The notes: a model not told the origin generated them from the sequence alone. A stretch of 64,000 bases of DNA from Gnetum montanum (GCA_015680685.1 MNCI01004656.1:1077567-1141566); one strand, 5' to 3'. Positions 1 through 11,876 are shown, counted from the first letter of the stretch. A program made the numbers and translations.

Positions 1-774
1 AGGGTGGTTTTGTCAGATGCTTTGAATTGTGAGTTTTAAGCATTGCCCCAACTATACGGTTCTTGTGGGAGTGTGGCACTACTCATGGTTGAAGGTTCTT
101 ATGGGACAATTTTTTAAATATGAACAACTTCTCTTTCTCTTTTTGTTATTCTCCTTTTTCTCAAGGCCTTATTCAATCATGTGATTCTTGTGAAAGTGAA
201 TTGTATTTTTGGATTTGTTTAATGGGCTACTTACATGGGCACTAATCTAGTTTAAAATGCCTATTTCACATTTGTTTCTAGTCCCAATATGACACACCCT
301 TTCTACCTTATTGACTTATCCAAGTAAGTAATTAATAGAACCATATATTGATAATCATGAACCTAACTTAGTTATTTCTTCTATGACTCATGGAACATTT
401 AAACTTAAAGAATACCATTGAGAAATAAAAAAATAGTTGATTATACATAGTCTATTTTTTTATTAGTTTAAGGCTCACCCTTAGTTGGATTTTGAATTTA
501 AGAAAACCTATCTCAAGGTAAGGGGAGATGTCCTTCTCCCTTACATTTTAGACATGATGTTAATGAATTCTTTAGAGTCCCAACTAACAATAGAGTTTCC
601 TATTATCCTCTAAATTTTCCAAGGAAACATTTATAGAATGTTGTATTTATTATGTTACAAGATTGAATAAGGCATTTTCTTGAGGTTACTTCCCATAGCC
701 TAGACTTCTAATTGAGTCTTTTCACTTCCTAAATTGTCCTTGAGTAAGTTGGATCCTCATCCTCTCTCGATTCC
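1..774. other. AT-rich flank with no recognisable gene
   Basis: No open frame or familiar motif is visible. By position it should be the 3' untranslated region or LTR of the minus-strand gypsy element whose integrase lies just to the right, because on the minus strand this is downstream of the integrase C-terminus. I found no second copy that would mark it as an LTR. Confidence 0.3.
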
Positions 775-1735
775 TCTATTTGGTGTTGATGATATTACTT
801 AAGTATTTTGTCATTTAATAAGAATGTAGTAATTAATTCTTTATTAGGTGCAATTAGGACACTTCCATTACTATTGAGTTATAATAGTACGTAGGGACCT
901 TCCCACCAAGCTGTTAGCTTTCCTAGAAATTTATGTAATCTCGTGTTGTATAATAGGAGTTTATCACCTATGGAGAAATATTTCTTAAATATATTTTTAT
1001 CATGAATACTCTTCATTTTTTCTTCATTATTCTTTTCTTATCAAGTGCATGCAAATGTAATTCATCATCTTCATGTATTTGAGTCATTCTAAAGTTTTTA
1101 TTTGTTTCTTCATAAAAATTTAATTATTGTGCTAATCTTAAATATTGGTATTTGATCTCTATAGGAAATAAACATTGTTTTCCATAAACCAATTGATAAG
1201 GTGAATATCCTTAATTTTGTTTATATGTAATCCTATAAGCCCAAAGTGCATCTTGTAACTTTTTTTATCAATCTTTCTTCTTATTGAATATTTGTTTTGT
1301 TAGGATCTTTAGATTAATTTTATTTGCATTTTTCACTTGACCATTTATTTGAGGATGATAAGTAGTAGCTATATTATGTTGGATTACACAAGAATTAAGG
1401 AATTTCATCATTATTCTATTTACAAAGTAGGTTCCTTTATCACTAATGATTGCTCATAGGATTTCAAATTGTGTCAGAATATGTTCCCATAGAAACACTA
1501 CAACAACTTTAACATCATTGTTTGGGGTAGTTTTGGCTTCTATCAATTGAGTAACATATTCTATACAAACCAAAATATATTGACATCCATTAGAGGGTAG
1601 AAATTTTCCTAATAAGTATACACCCCGTACATCAAAAGGTTCCATTATTAAGATTGGATTAAGTGGTATCACTTGACTTTTTGAAATGACAACACTCACT
1701 TCTCTCACTTTTCTTTTTATCATGCTTTCACTTGT
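775..1735 (-). pseudogene. Ty3/gypsy integrase relic (Athila-like)
   Basis: This is the catalytic core and C-terminal part of a retroelement integrase, which would join element cDNA to the host chromosome. Reading the minus strand, the core begins near 1700 with PILIMEPFDVRGVYLLGKF and QYILVCIEYV, as in plant gypsy integrases. It continues near 1440-1180 with AIISDKGTYF, the TYHPQINGQV block, DALWAYRITYK and SPYQLVYGK. The C-terminal LLYNTRLHKFLGKLTAWWEGPY motif lies near 985-885 and a decayed VNGxRLKxY-like end near 790. Only the central 89 codons are unbroken; stops and frameshifts interrupt the rest. The zinc-binding N-terminus is barely traceable above 1735, and RT and gag are absent. The motif set matches Athila/Tat integrases best; exact lineage is inference. 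Confidence 0.8.
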
Positions 1736-2329
1736 TATTGAGTTGATGTGATTCTATGTTTCTCCAACTCACATAGACATGGCATTAGGTTTTCCCAAGG
1801 GATGTTGGTGTGGAATCTACATCATTGTGTTAACTTTATATGTGGCCTCCTAGCTTTAATGCTTAAAATGCCTCACTAATATCCCAAGATATCTTCAAAC
1901 TCATCCAAATTGACATAAACATTTTCTAAACCTTATTAACTTATATTTATTATAAAATTAACATTTAAAAACTAATAATTTAACCTCATACCACTTGCTT
2001 AATTTTTCTTAAAATGTAAAATATTTTCTAACTCTGAGATTCTAATTTTTCTCCTATAACCATCATTTTCCTCATGCTTTGTAGGCCATGAACCCTATCA
2101 TTTTCCATCAATTATGTGAAAAAATCATCCTAAATGGGAACCATGGCAAACTTACTAATCCTCTAACTAAGAACTTAATTAATTTATCTCCCTTAGATCC
2201 CATAAAGTGAGTAATTTCAACCCTAGATATCACAAAAGAGGACTTGATTTGCAAAGCTAACCTTGTCTTTTTGGACCATAATCCATTCCTGACTAATAAC
2301 CTACTCATAGAAGTTACTATAAATAACCA
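1736..2329. other. Junction between two opposed gypsy remnants
   Basis: AT-rich sequence between the minus-strand integrase and the plus-strand polymerase region. A short minus-strand open stretch at 2108-2308 has no familiar motif. The end of one element and the start of the other must lie here, but no LTR edge, primer site or target duplication is visible. Confidence 0.3.
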
Positions 2330-3720
2330 TTGAAATGATCAAAAGATACTACAACTAGAGGAAAAACTTCCCAAGAACCTTAAGGATTTCATCTTTTCCA
2401 TTCTACAAAAACTTTCTATCACCTTTTCTTAGGGCTATGATGACATGTCAAGTTTGGATCCATCTCTCGTATCACACAACATCATTCTTGAGGAGGGTTA
2501 TGAGCCTATTAAACAAAAATTCTAGAAAATTAAACCTAACTTAATCTTAGTCATTAAGGATAAGATTACCAATCTTTACAACATAGGCTTTATACATCCT
2601 ATAGATTACTCAAATTGGGTATCTAACATGGTAGTTATTCCTAAGAAAAATAAATCCATTAGGTTATGCATTGATTTTCATAATCTCAACAAAGAAACAC
2701 TAAAATATAAATTTCCATTACCCAACATAGAATAATTTATAACACAATGTCAGGTCATGCTTTACTTAGTTTTATGAATGTCTTCTTGGGTTATAACCAA
2801 ATATAAATTAACCTTGAACATCAATGTTTCATAACTTTCATAACCCCATGAGAAATTTTTTGCTATACAAATATGTCTTTTGAGCTTAAGAACATCAAAG
2901 AAAATACCAATAAGCCATACCTTTTATATTTAGTAACATGTTTTCAAAATCAAAAATGATTATGTGGATGATCTAACTATCAAATATATTCTAGTAACTA
3001 ACCATTCAACTAATCTTGACATAGTATTAGCCCATTATAACTAGTACAACCTCCATTTAAACCTTAAAAAATGCATCTTTGATGTAGAAATAGGAAAAAT
3101 ACTAGGAATTTTTATTTCAACTAATGGTATCATGGTAGACCCTAACAAGATCAAAGCTATCATGAAACTCCCATCATGCAAGTGTCTTAAATACATGCAC
3201 ATCTTATGAGGAAGACTCTAATTCACTTATCATTTCATCTACAACCTTACAAATCAATTTCATTCCCTATCTCATCATCTTAAGAAGTTGACAATCTTCA
3301 ACTGGGACTTGAAGTGTCAATATAGCTTCAATGCCATGAAGCATGATACTACCAACCTTATAGTCCTTCATCCACCTTAGTTCAATTTTTATTTCTACCT
3401 TTAACTTTCAAAGTCTAATCACTCCATTGTAGCCATGCTTTTCCAATGATGTGAAGATGATGTTGATCTTCCTATCTATTACATCTCTCATCCCTTCTTT
3501 AACTATGAAATGCGATACATGAATGTAGAAAAATCTTGCTTAGGCCTTATCTTTGCCCTTAAGAAATGAAGACACTACTTACTTAGGACAAAGATTCATG
3601 TTATTTGCCAAGATAATGTCTTACAATCTATCACTTCCAATCCCTATAATAACAACTATATGGAAAAAGGGAAAACATTCCTTAGTAAGTTGACTTGTTC
3701 TACCTTGCCTAACACTAAAT
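2330..3720 (+). pseudogene. Ty3/gypsy reverse transcriptase-RNase H relic (Tat/Ogre-like)
   Basis: Decayed RT followed by its RNase H domain. In order: an approach segment YDDMSSLDPSL near 2430; the VVIPKKNKSIRLCIDFHNLN motif near 2630-2690; KYKFPLPNIE near 2705; the catalytic YVDD box, read as DYVDDLTIKY, near 2955; a connection segment with KIKAIMKLPS near 3150; and RNase H motifs IYYISHPFFNYEMRYMNVEKS and GLIFALKK near 3475-3565. The order and wording match the Tat/Ogre branch of plant gypsy elements. Many stops and at least one frameshift make it non-functional. It belongs to the same element as the second RNase H and integrase downstream. Confidence 0.8.
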
Positions 3721-3839
3721 TAAGGGCAAAGCCATAGTAAACCTTCTTACATTATCCATACTCTCAAAACCATCCACAATGATCATACAACCTCCCCATG
3801 GGAACCAAGTGAGAAAAAGATAACTCCTCTATCAACTAC

Positions 3840-4270
3840 AAAGTTGTTGCATGAAGAATTTAATTCGCACTTGTATTTTAATGGTTCTTATATAGCTCAA
3901 GGTTCTAATATCACTTGTGTTCTTCATTGCAAGGTATGAATCCTATATATCAAACTAAGAAATTTTATTTTTCTTACATAAATAATATAACTAAATATGA
4001 GGGTCTCAATTAAGATTTGCTCTTAGCACTCCAATTAGGAATTACAAGGCTTTCTTTTCACAATGATTATCAACTATTTGTATGCTAAGTGAATAATTAG
4101 GATCTTTGCAAGGCTAAAAACCTTTATCCCTATCTTTATTTAGCTAGAATCGTTTCACTCAATTTGATGAATGTTTACTCACACATATCCATCATCGAGA
4201 AAACATGTTTGCTAATGCATTAACTATGTTCACTCTTCTTGTGGATCCTATTTTCCTTAAGGATTACTTA
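3840..4270 (+). pseudogene. Second RNase H domain relic of the same gypsy element
   Basis: A second RNase H-like fold between the RT-RNase H and the integrase. Visible landmarks are LYFNGSYIAQGSN (the usual LYFDG.. start, with its first acidic residue read as N), EYEGLN and LLALQLGITRLSFHNDYQL (the E...L.LGI...D block), and NALTMFTLLVDP near the end. Two RNase H domains in this order are a hallmark of the Tat lineage, which supports that placement. Stops interrupt it. The lineage statement rests on family knowledge; the motifs are read directly. Confidence 0.65.
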
Positions 4271-4539
4271 ACTCACTTTACACAAGACATACTAATAAAT
4301 TTTATAAATACACAATGTGTTGGCTTAGTTAACTTAGATGGAGATTAGCAATATCAAAACATTATATAATACTTGCAAATTGAAGAAATCCTAAAAAATC
4401 TATCTTCATGTCAAAAGGATGCTCTTCTTAAATGTTTTAAGTAATTTTGCATTGTTGATATCAGTATTTTATGTTTTATTTCTACATCAAGTGTTCTTCT
4501 ACATTATCTAAGTTATAGTAAACTACAAATGGTCCTAGA

Positions 4540-5590
4540 ATAAGTACATTCACATTTGTGTAGAGGCGACTTAGGACCACAATCTCTCATAACATGTATT
4601 ATTTCACTTTATTACTATTATCTTGTAATGTTTAGGGATGCATACACAATAGTTAAAATTTTTAATACATTTCACCATCATGTTGTGCTTATTTATCTTT
4701 AATTGCAAGAGCCTAGAACTTCCGAAATAGTATGGCCCTTCAAAAAATAAGAGATGGGACTTATAGATTCCATTAATCCTCCCTATTCTACTAGTCATCA
4801 ATTTATCTTAATAGCTATAGAGTACATTACCAAGTGGATTGAAGACATTCCCTTGAAATTTTCAACCTTTAAGTATATCTATTGCTTCATTTTAGATCAC
4901 ATAATCACTCACTTTGGTATCCTCCTCCACATTATCACTGAAAATGAACCTCAATTCAAGAGTAAAGAAGTTGCTAAATTCTATGAGTATTACCAAATCA
5001 CCTACTCATTCTCATCCCCACACTATCTCCAATCTAATGGTCAAGCTAATTCAAGAAATAAATCTCACATTTATTTTCCTAAAACCATGATTGAAAAATC
5101 CCAATACAAGTGGAATACCCAATTATACCATGCCCTTTGGATCTACTAAACTACCTTTCACAATATAACTAGCTAAATCCATTCATGCTTACCTATAGGT
5201 CTGAAGCGATGTTGTTGATGAGGTTAGATGTGCCTTCTCTTAGAGAATATTTGAACAATTAGAGATTAGACAAGGAAAATGATAAGATGTGTTATGTTGA
5301 GTTAGACACACTTAAAAATAAAAGCAAGCAAGCAATAATCAACATTTAGAATCATCAAGAAGCCATGTGTCATCACCATGATTAGCATCTCAAACTATGA
5401 GAGATTAAAGAAGCTAATCTTATCTTATGAAATTTTCCTAATGCTGAGATATCCAAGTTCTATCTAAACTAACAAGGTTCCTTCATTATTCACAAAAGTA
5501 TAGGAAATAAAGCATATTATTTTGCATATTCATATGGAAATTAGTACCCAAATTCTATGAATAGATAATACCTCAAAAGGCACTACATTT
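4540..5590 (+). pseudogene. Gypsy integrase relic (Tat/Ogre-like)
   Basis: The integrase end of the plus-strand element. The HHCC zinc region is degraded near 4545-4700 (HLCRGDLGPQ, then VMFRDAYTIV). The catalytic core is open at 4754-5149: FILIAIEYITKWIEDIPL, HIITHFGILLHIITENEPQF, and SPHYLQSNGQA, which corresponds to the usual TPYYPQ.NGQAE block. The C-terminal part continues to 5590 with DVPSLREYL, GSFIIHKSIGNKAYYF and a final YLKRHY, the usual end of this family's pol. One acidic core position appears changed (D to E in ITENEPQF) and stops accumulate after 5149, so it is inactive. It follows RT and the second RNase H in the expected order. Confidence 0.8.
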
Positions 5591-6520
5591 AAACCAATAT
5601 ATATATATATAAAGATTTTAAAAAATTAGGTATCCTCTAACCTCCACCTATCACTTGTTTTTATTGCATTCCTTTTAATTCCCTCCCTATTTGGTTTTCA
5701 TCATTTCTCTCTATTTTTTACTATCATTCTTTTACATTTCTCTCATGCAAACTTCCTCAATTTTTCCTCAATCTATGCTTGTTCCATTATATTAATATTT
5801 CTTTCATCAACACCTTATGATTATGGTTTTTATCAAAAATCTACCTCATGCAAAGAGTAATGAGTGTTCTATTATTTCTAATCCATATGAGGATGTATTA
5901 AGCTTGAGTGGAATAGGGAGAAAATCAATTTATCAATTATTGATTATCAATAATCATTGGAGTATGAGATCTAGTTATGCCCCACTTCTATGACATAGCA
6001 CTACATCTTAGTGTATAGGAAATGCCTCTTACTTCTTTCGTCATTTATTTCTTTCTTTCTTTTGCAACTCTATATCTTATCTCCTCTCTCTCATGCATCT
6101 CCATTCTTCTTCTAACTCCTTCTTCTATCTCATTTCCTTTTCTCTCATCAACATATCAATGAGGATTAAGTGGTTTTACTCTATTCCAATGAGGGACTAT
6201 CAAGACCTTATGTGGAATACGATGTAAATATTAGCAATGTTATCTCTTCAATCATCTTATGTGTAGAATTTAGCCATGCACCCTTCTATTTCTATGACAT
6301 AACATTGTCCTCATAATTGATGTGTTGGTGATATCTTAGCATTCTTCCCTTTTCTTACTTCTTTCCTCCTATTTTTCTTTTGTAGGTACATTAATTCATC
6401 CATCCATCTCTTCTTGATGAATCCTCCTTCAACATCTTAATAGAATCCATTAAGAGAGGGTAGTATTATACCCACTTTTTGGTTTTTCAATCACCAATAC
6501 TAAGTGTGGTGTTGACCAAC
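5591..6520. other. AT-rich 3' flank of the Tat-like element; possible LTR start
   Basis: No coding signal. Near 6455-6470 a short purine run (agagaggg) is followed by tagtattataccca, which resembles the polypurine-tract to LTR junction of plant gypsy elements and is at a plausible distance past the integrase. There is no matching 5' LTR copy, so this is only a suggestion. Confidence 0.25.
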
Positions 6521-6596
6521 GATTGAGCAACTCAGATAACTCAATGAGCAACTCAGATAAATCAAAAAGATTGAGCAACTCAGATAACTCAATGAG
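6521..6596. repeat. 48-bp tandem repeat, about 1.6 copies
   Basis: The unit beginning gattgagcaactcagataa starts at 6521 and again at 6569. Inside each unit a shorter form of agcaactcagataa recurs, so the array is built from 12-25 bp sub-repeats of GAGCAACTCAGATAA and AACTCAAT type. No function is evident. Confidence 0.8.
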
Positions 6597-8795
6597 AAAA
6601 CTAAGTCATATTTCTTAGAGCAAAGGGATATTGTAAGGAATTTAACATACTCTTTAATTATATCTTTTGCAATATAATAAATATTTTTAAGATGCTTCAA
6701 GCTGAGTTCTAACTCTAATTCAAAGGAAGAGCTTGAATTAATTATACCAGATGAAGTATTAGGTAAATAAATCTGTTATATAACTCTAAAATAAATACAA
6801 TCTAAATAATGTATAAAATTATTAGTAGATTTATTTCTTTTATTGATTATTTATTTTATTTTAATGTTTATTATGTCTTATTTTTCTAATAAAGCATGTT
6901 AGCTAAGTCTACAAGTCAACTTAGCTCGGGAACAAAGCTGAACCAACGATAAATCATGAGAATGATGATTTACCACCTTTTAATAAATCATTGGTTTTGA
7001 CATTGTTTCATTGAAGTTTAAGCATCAAAATTATCCAAAAAAAAAAAACATCATAAGATAGATTTTGAGCCTCTAGAGGCCTCCATAGATCATTCTAGCT
7101 CATAACCCAACATATGATCATTACTTTTGATGACTTAGAAAACGTTTGAAAATGAAAATTATTAGAGGTGATGTTAACATTGATGTTGATCCAATGTTAG
7201 CATCACCATTGGACCACCATGCCTATGTCACCTATGAAAAAATTTCTTCTTGACCTTTGTTTCAAGATCTTGAATGACTTATTTATAATAGTCCTAACAT
7301 AATAGATATTAATTTTTGATATTTTGATGAGTTCACCATGGGACTAGGAAAGACAAATTTTTGTGTGTGAAGGTGAGAATAACACTCATTCTAGCATTAG
7401 TATTAGCATTAGTGTTAACACCTACATCATCATCTTTTCCATTAGCCCAACACTTCTCACTTGCAAAAGCCAATGTTTCAACTTTATTCTTGGCTTCTTA
7501 AACTCTCCAATGACTAGTCAACATTATTCCCAAGGAAACAAGCATCAATTTTAATAGGCTTGGAGGTAATATTGAGGGTTAGAGCTAAAAATTTTTCAAA
7601 ATATAGTAGGTGACATTAAGGCTAGCATTATTGTCATCCTACCTATATTAGCATTATGCTAAGTCATCAAGTTTAACAATCAACAACATTCCCCAAGTCC
7701 ACAAGCTTGTCAACATTCCCACAACATAATTCAACATAAGTTTAGATATTAGAAAGAATATTAAAAGCATGGATTTTTCATTTAGAAAATACTAAAAAAT
7801 TATTTTAACTCCATGATCACATGAACATTGACACTAGCATTTGTGTCATTATCAACTCCTATATAACCTACATTGCCTAGTTCTTGAAGTCATAGTTTCC
7901 AAAATTGAACTTTAGGTTAACTCTAATTAGCTTCAAAGTCAAATTTGGAAACCCTAAGCCTATAAATATGGAATCAGAACCCAAATTGAAGGAGCCAATT
8001 TCATGAGATCTAGATTAGTATTTTGGATTTTGAGAGACTAAGAGCATGAGTATTTGCCTTCCTAGCATCTCCCACATGTACTACAACCATCACAACTCTA
8101 CTCAATAGTTTGTGAGCTCAATACAACGTCAACATCAGTTTGATAATTTTTGCATCACTATACCAAAGTTAAAAATATTCAACATAAGCAGCATTGTCCT
8201 AAATTTAGAATTTTTTTAGCTCCAACATCACTTGTAGGACACTTAGTTGAAACGACTCCATTTTGGCTTCAATTTGATTTTAGACTATGCTTGAAGCTTT
8301 CCTATTCACATATTCATCATCTAAATGTTTGATTCCACTAATAAAACCTCCATTTTTCTTATAAGTTAAGCTTTTATTATCATTGTTATCTTCCTTATAT
8401 TTATCATTGATACTTGTAGCTTTAGTCCTTCATAGGAGGAAAACAGTTTCTATTCATCTAATCAAGCATGTTATTATTCAAGAAGAAATGGAAATTCTCC
8501 ATTTTTATCATTTTAGTGATTTTTTATTAACTCTTCCATACTTAGATCTTAGTGCACATGGCTAGATAATCCATTTCCATACTTAGTTTTTATTTTCAAT
8601 GACTAGGCTAGTTGAGTTTATTACTTAGACTCATCATTTTTACTACCATTTTTAGTTCATTGGTGGTAGGCTAAGTTTACATTTGATTAGAAATTTGTAT
8701 CTCATCATGTCATAATCATTGACTTATCGAAGATTATATCAAATCAAATATCATTTTCAGCTACAAGTTAGGTATTTTATCCTTAATTCATGAAG
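6597..8795. other. AT-rich region without recognisable genes
   Basis: Only short random open frames are present. A 12-nt A run occurs near 7038. The segment 7180-7870 repeats words such as tagcattag and gttaacatt, but with no regular period. It may hold the eroded integrase/RT part of the copia element to its right (downstream on the minus strand), but I see no motif that proves this. Confidence 0.3.
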
Positions 8796-9577
8796 GCATT
8801 TCTTTGAGGTTAGGAAAGAAAAATTTTGTATGGATACGGATTATAATTATTTTTCCATTAAGACAACTTTATTTTACTATAGCCCTTAACTATACAAGCT
8901 TTATCATTTCCAAGAAAAATAAGAGTAGACATAGCTTCATGATACTTAGAAAGCCATCCTTTTGTATGTGTAAAATTATATGAAGTGCCTGAATTGATAT
9001 CCTAGTCATTACAATTAGAGCTACCTCCACTTGTAACTACATACAAGTATAGAAATTCTTCATCAACATGTTTCTTGGAAGAACCAGATCTAACATCTTT
9101 CTCCCTTTTCTTTAGAAATTAAAAATCCTTCTTCAAGTGGCTATGCTTCTCATCATTCTAACACTTTGGTGTTCTCTTGGGAGGATCATTTGCAACTTTC
9201 TTTAATTTAGAATAATTCTTCTTACTAGAGGGNNNNNNNNNNNNNNNNNNNNNNNNNNNNNNNNCTTTTAAGTACAATTTATTTGAATAAGAACTAGATT
9301 GATATATCTTACTCATACCATTCAATAATTCCTTTGCAATCTTTTCATCTTATAAATTTATAAGCACAAGTTTAGAAATACCTTTACGAATTATTTTCAA
9401 AGTTAGATGATCTAATTTATTCTAGTCTTTAACTTTCATGTCTTCTAGTTTAATTCTAGTGATCCATACATATTGTTTCTTTTCAACTAGCAAACCTTCC
9501 ATTTTGAGCTTCCAAAGAGTATAGTTGTTGCTATTAAACTTTTCTAGATCTTTAACATACTTGGCACCACTTTTCAT
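8796..9577 (-). pseudogene. Ty1/copia gag-protease relic
   Basis: Start of a copia polyprotein. The likely ATG is 9577-9575. It is followed by EKFNSNNYTLWKLKMEGLL, the standard copia gag start that recognises element RNA, then a KLDHLTLKIIRKG stretch. A broken zinc knuckle (PKC, stop, then HSHLKKDF) lies near 9160-9110. The protease region near 8990-8850 reads DINSGTSYNFTHTKGWL and IFLGNDKACIVKGYSKIKL; the catalytic D of the usual DSG appears as N. Several stops and a 32-base assembly gap (9233-9264) interrupt it. Integrase and RT are not recognisable. Its LTR and primer site lie immediately upstream at 9632-10123. Confidence 0.8.
9233..9264. other. Assembly gap (32 N)
   Basis: Run of undetermined bases inside the copia gag relic; the true gap length is unknown. 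Confidence 1.
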
Positions 9578-9631
9578 CTTGAAACACTTCTACCCAAAAA
9601 ATTACAAGCCTTGAAATAAACTCAACTAGAG

Positions 9632-9651
9632 AAACCCAAGCTTTAATACCA
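9632..9651 (-). other. Primer-binding site, initiator tRNA-Met type
   Basis: On the minus strand this reads TGGTATTAAAGCTTGGGTTT, close to the classic TGGTATCAGAGCCAGGTTT complement of the initiator tRNA-Met 3' end. It is two bases inside the LTR edge and just upstream of copia gag, exactly where a reverse-transcription primer site should be. Confidence 0.8.
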
Positions 9652-9653
9652 TA

Positions 9654-10123
9654 TGTTAATTTTTATTACATCATTAAAGCAAGAAAAATATAAAAGCAAA
9701 AACAAAAAACAAATTGCAATAGTTGAAATTAGCAAAAAATTGAAAAAATTATCTTCAAGGAAAACCACATAATTATCTTTAAAAATTCTAGTAATTGCTT
9801 CAACTCTTAGCATCCGAGTCTTCTTAGTTCATGACTTACAACTAGCTTGAATCAAACTCACATAAGAGGAGGAGATTATAAATTGAATTTTCTTCATACA
9901 CCCTTTGACTAGTGATGCCTAAGACAATCTACCAATCTACTTATATAGAGGGCATAATACGATACTTACATAAAAACTAAACTATGAAGTTACAACTCAT
10001 AATATGGATACAAGCAGTGTGAAGACTAAGATATAGTCCATCCTAAGTTTGCCCTTCTTTTCTTATTAACTTAGGACTCTAGGGTAATGCCTTTCGGTAC
10101 TTTTTAAAAATGGCACCTTAACA
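9654..10123 (-). mobile_element. 5' LTR of the copia remnant (470 bp)
   Basis: Bounded by an inverted terminal TGTTAA (9654-9659) and TTAACA (10118-10123), giving the TG...CA ends of an LTR. It lies directly next to the primer-binding site and gag. The right boundary rests on the terminal inverted repeat only, since no 3' LTR copy was found to align against. The 3' half of the element is missing or unrecognisable. Confidence 0.65.
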
Positions 10124-11086
10124 AATAAGATATTAGCTAATTAATTAAAGTATATGCCTTGTGATTTGCAAATCATAGATTGAATTCCAACTAATATGTC
10201 TATGAAAAAATATGATAAAATTCATATTAAATTTATGTCCTACGGATATCCATAATTACCTGCTTGTTTGTAATTCCTACATCCCGTAGCCAATGCACCC
10301 AAATGAAGTAGTAGTGCACGGGGGTGAAGAAAAGAAATTTGGGCATCCGCACAAGTTTAAATGCATGCATAATCCCAAAAGGATGTTGGAACCTGCATAA
10401 TCCCAAAAGATTTTGGACGGCTCCACGGGTTGGAGAATGAAATTTGGGCACCTCTATTCACAGTTGTTTGCGTTTATTCGCAGATTTTCTTATTTATTAC
10501 AGCATTCGGCAAGTACGCTTATCGAGGAATATATACGTTGGAGAGCGTGCACGAGGCGCCATGCAAAAATGCAGCGGAACGTCCAAGAACGTGCTTTCTC
10601 TTTTTCTATGCATCAAAACAATCCGATTCGTCAAAGCCAGGAATCGAGGATTCGTGATTCTAAACATGTTTGGGAACCTGTACCTGGAGAAAAAGTGGGG
10701 ACAGGTTTGGGGACGTGATAGAGAAAATTTAAATATGTTAGTTTTTTAAAAAAATTAAATCTCATATATCATAAAAATACATTGTAAAATATAGAACAAC
10801 TACAATGTAAATCCAAAATATTGTTAATGCTTAAAAATTGTACAAAGATTGCAATATCACTATTAAATTGAAGCAAGAAAATTTGCAAAGGTATGGAGGG
10901 CATTGAATCCATTTCCTTACTTAGGAGCCATAATCGGGCCAAACATATAATTTCTGCAACAACCAAAATGACAGCAATAAAATGAAATCCTTTTGTTACT
11001 CAATCCAATATTTCCAAAAATGAAATTAAGCCTCAAGCCTCAATCAAATTTATAACAAATCAAGTCTGCTAGTACTTTTGTTCAAT
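10124..11086. other. Transition into the genic island; short direct repeats
   Basis: From about 10240 to 10720 the composition is clearly less AT-rich and all three forward frames are partly open, but no frame looks like a protein. Direct repeats are present: tgcataatcccaaaag at 10366-10381 and 10394-10409, and gaaatttgggca at 10334 and 10439. The rest, to 11086, is AT-rich without signal. Confidence 0.4.
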
Positions 11087-11134
11087 GACTACCTATGAGT
11101 AGCACCCTAGGACTACCTGTGAGTAGCACCATAG
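11087..11134. repeat. 24-bp tandem duplication
   Basis: Two near-identical 24-bp units, gactacctatgagtagcacc... at 11087 and gactacctgtgagtagcacc... at 11111, differing at about two positions. Confidence 0.85.
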
Positions 11135-11339
11135 GACCACGTTAAAGATGACTGCATTATAAGAATACACAACTTAACTAAACTAGGCACAGCCCAGTAA
11201 CTCATCTCACCTACAATGATAGAAATCTTTGGAAGGCTGGAAAATCAGCACTAGTCATGATGAAGGGGAAAGTAAAAACAAAGCATCATCAGCTTGCATA
11301 TGGACTATGGCGATTGTCCATCTGATGGGATTCGTTGCT

Positions 11340-11627
11340 TTATAAGCAAAGAAATTTTTTAAAAAGTTGAACAAGCATGTTCATGACTCCTGACCATGAG
11401 GATGACCCTGTTTTGTTTTTTCTTTTTTCAGTAGAGATACGAGAAAAAGAGCAAAAACCAGCAATGAACAATAAACACGCGTTGAATGTGTGAGTCATGG
11501 CGGAATCTTTGACGCTCCCAAAGCCAGGCGAATCCATGCAAATGCAATGTTTTCCTCGCATGGCCCGTCCAAAACATTCCGACCCATACTTGCCCCTTCC
11601 GCCTTCGCTTACCATAGTAGCCATTTC
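11340..11627 (-). CDS. Possible small gene or exon, unrecognised
   Basis: A minus-strand frame is open from 11675 to a stop at 11340. An ATG near 11627 has a good plant context (GAAATGGC), giving about 95 codons. The protein would start MATMVSEGGRGKYGSECF, carry a hydrophobic stretch FNACLLFIAGFCSF in the middle and end in a Lys/Ser-rich tail. Base composition is less AT-rich than surrounding transposon DNA. A GTAAGC right after the first codons could instead be a splice donor. I know no family for it. It could equally be promoter DNA of the gene on the other strand. Confidence 0.2.
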   Translation of the reverse strand, partial: EMATMVSEGGRGKYGSECFGRAMRGKHCICMDSPGFGSVKDSAMTHTFNACLLFIAGFCSFSRISTEKRKNKTGSSSWSGVMNMLVQLFKKFLCL

Positions 11628-11658
11628 GTGATTTCCGTGTGTTTGTTCATTGATTGCA

Positions 11659-11728
11659 TGCTTGCCACTTAACAATGAAATGAAATTTTTAGTTGCTTGC
11701 CACTTAACAATGAAATGAAATTTTTAGT
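11659..11728. repeat. 35-bp perfect tandem duplication
   Basis: The 35-bp unit starting tgcttgccacttaacaatga occurs at 11659-11693 and again, unchanged, at 11694-11728. It lies about 600 bp upstream of the leader of the 12.5-kb gene. Confidence 0.9.
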
Positions 11729-11831
11729 ATGATTCAGAACAGGAGAAGATATGTAAGATTTTAATGTAAATGTAGATATGGCAAGAACTAAAAAAGGCAA
11801 GAACAATACCAGGCGAAGCAAGGCTACCATT

Positions 11832-11876
11832 ATGTACAAATCCAGACCATTTCAATGTACATGTACAAATCCAGAC
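11832..11876. repeat. Short direct repeat, period 29
   Basis: atgtacaaatccagac occurs at 11832-11847 and 11861-11876. It sits in the presumed upstream region of the 12.5-kb gene. I see no clear TATA box between here and the leader. Confidence 0.75.

Noticed and set aside
7363-8565. Several 60-63 codon open frames
   Set aside because: Low-complexity, AT-driven and without motifs; typical of chance frames.
10413-10749. Overlapping open frames on the plus strand, up to 101 codons
   Set aside because: All three frames are open together because of local composition. None has motifs, good start context or splice support.
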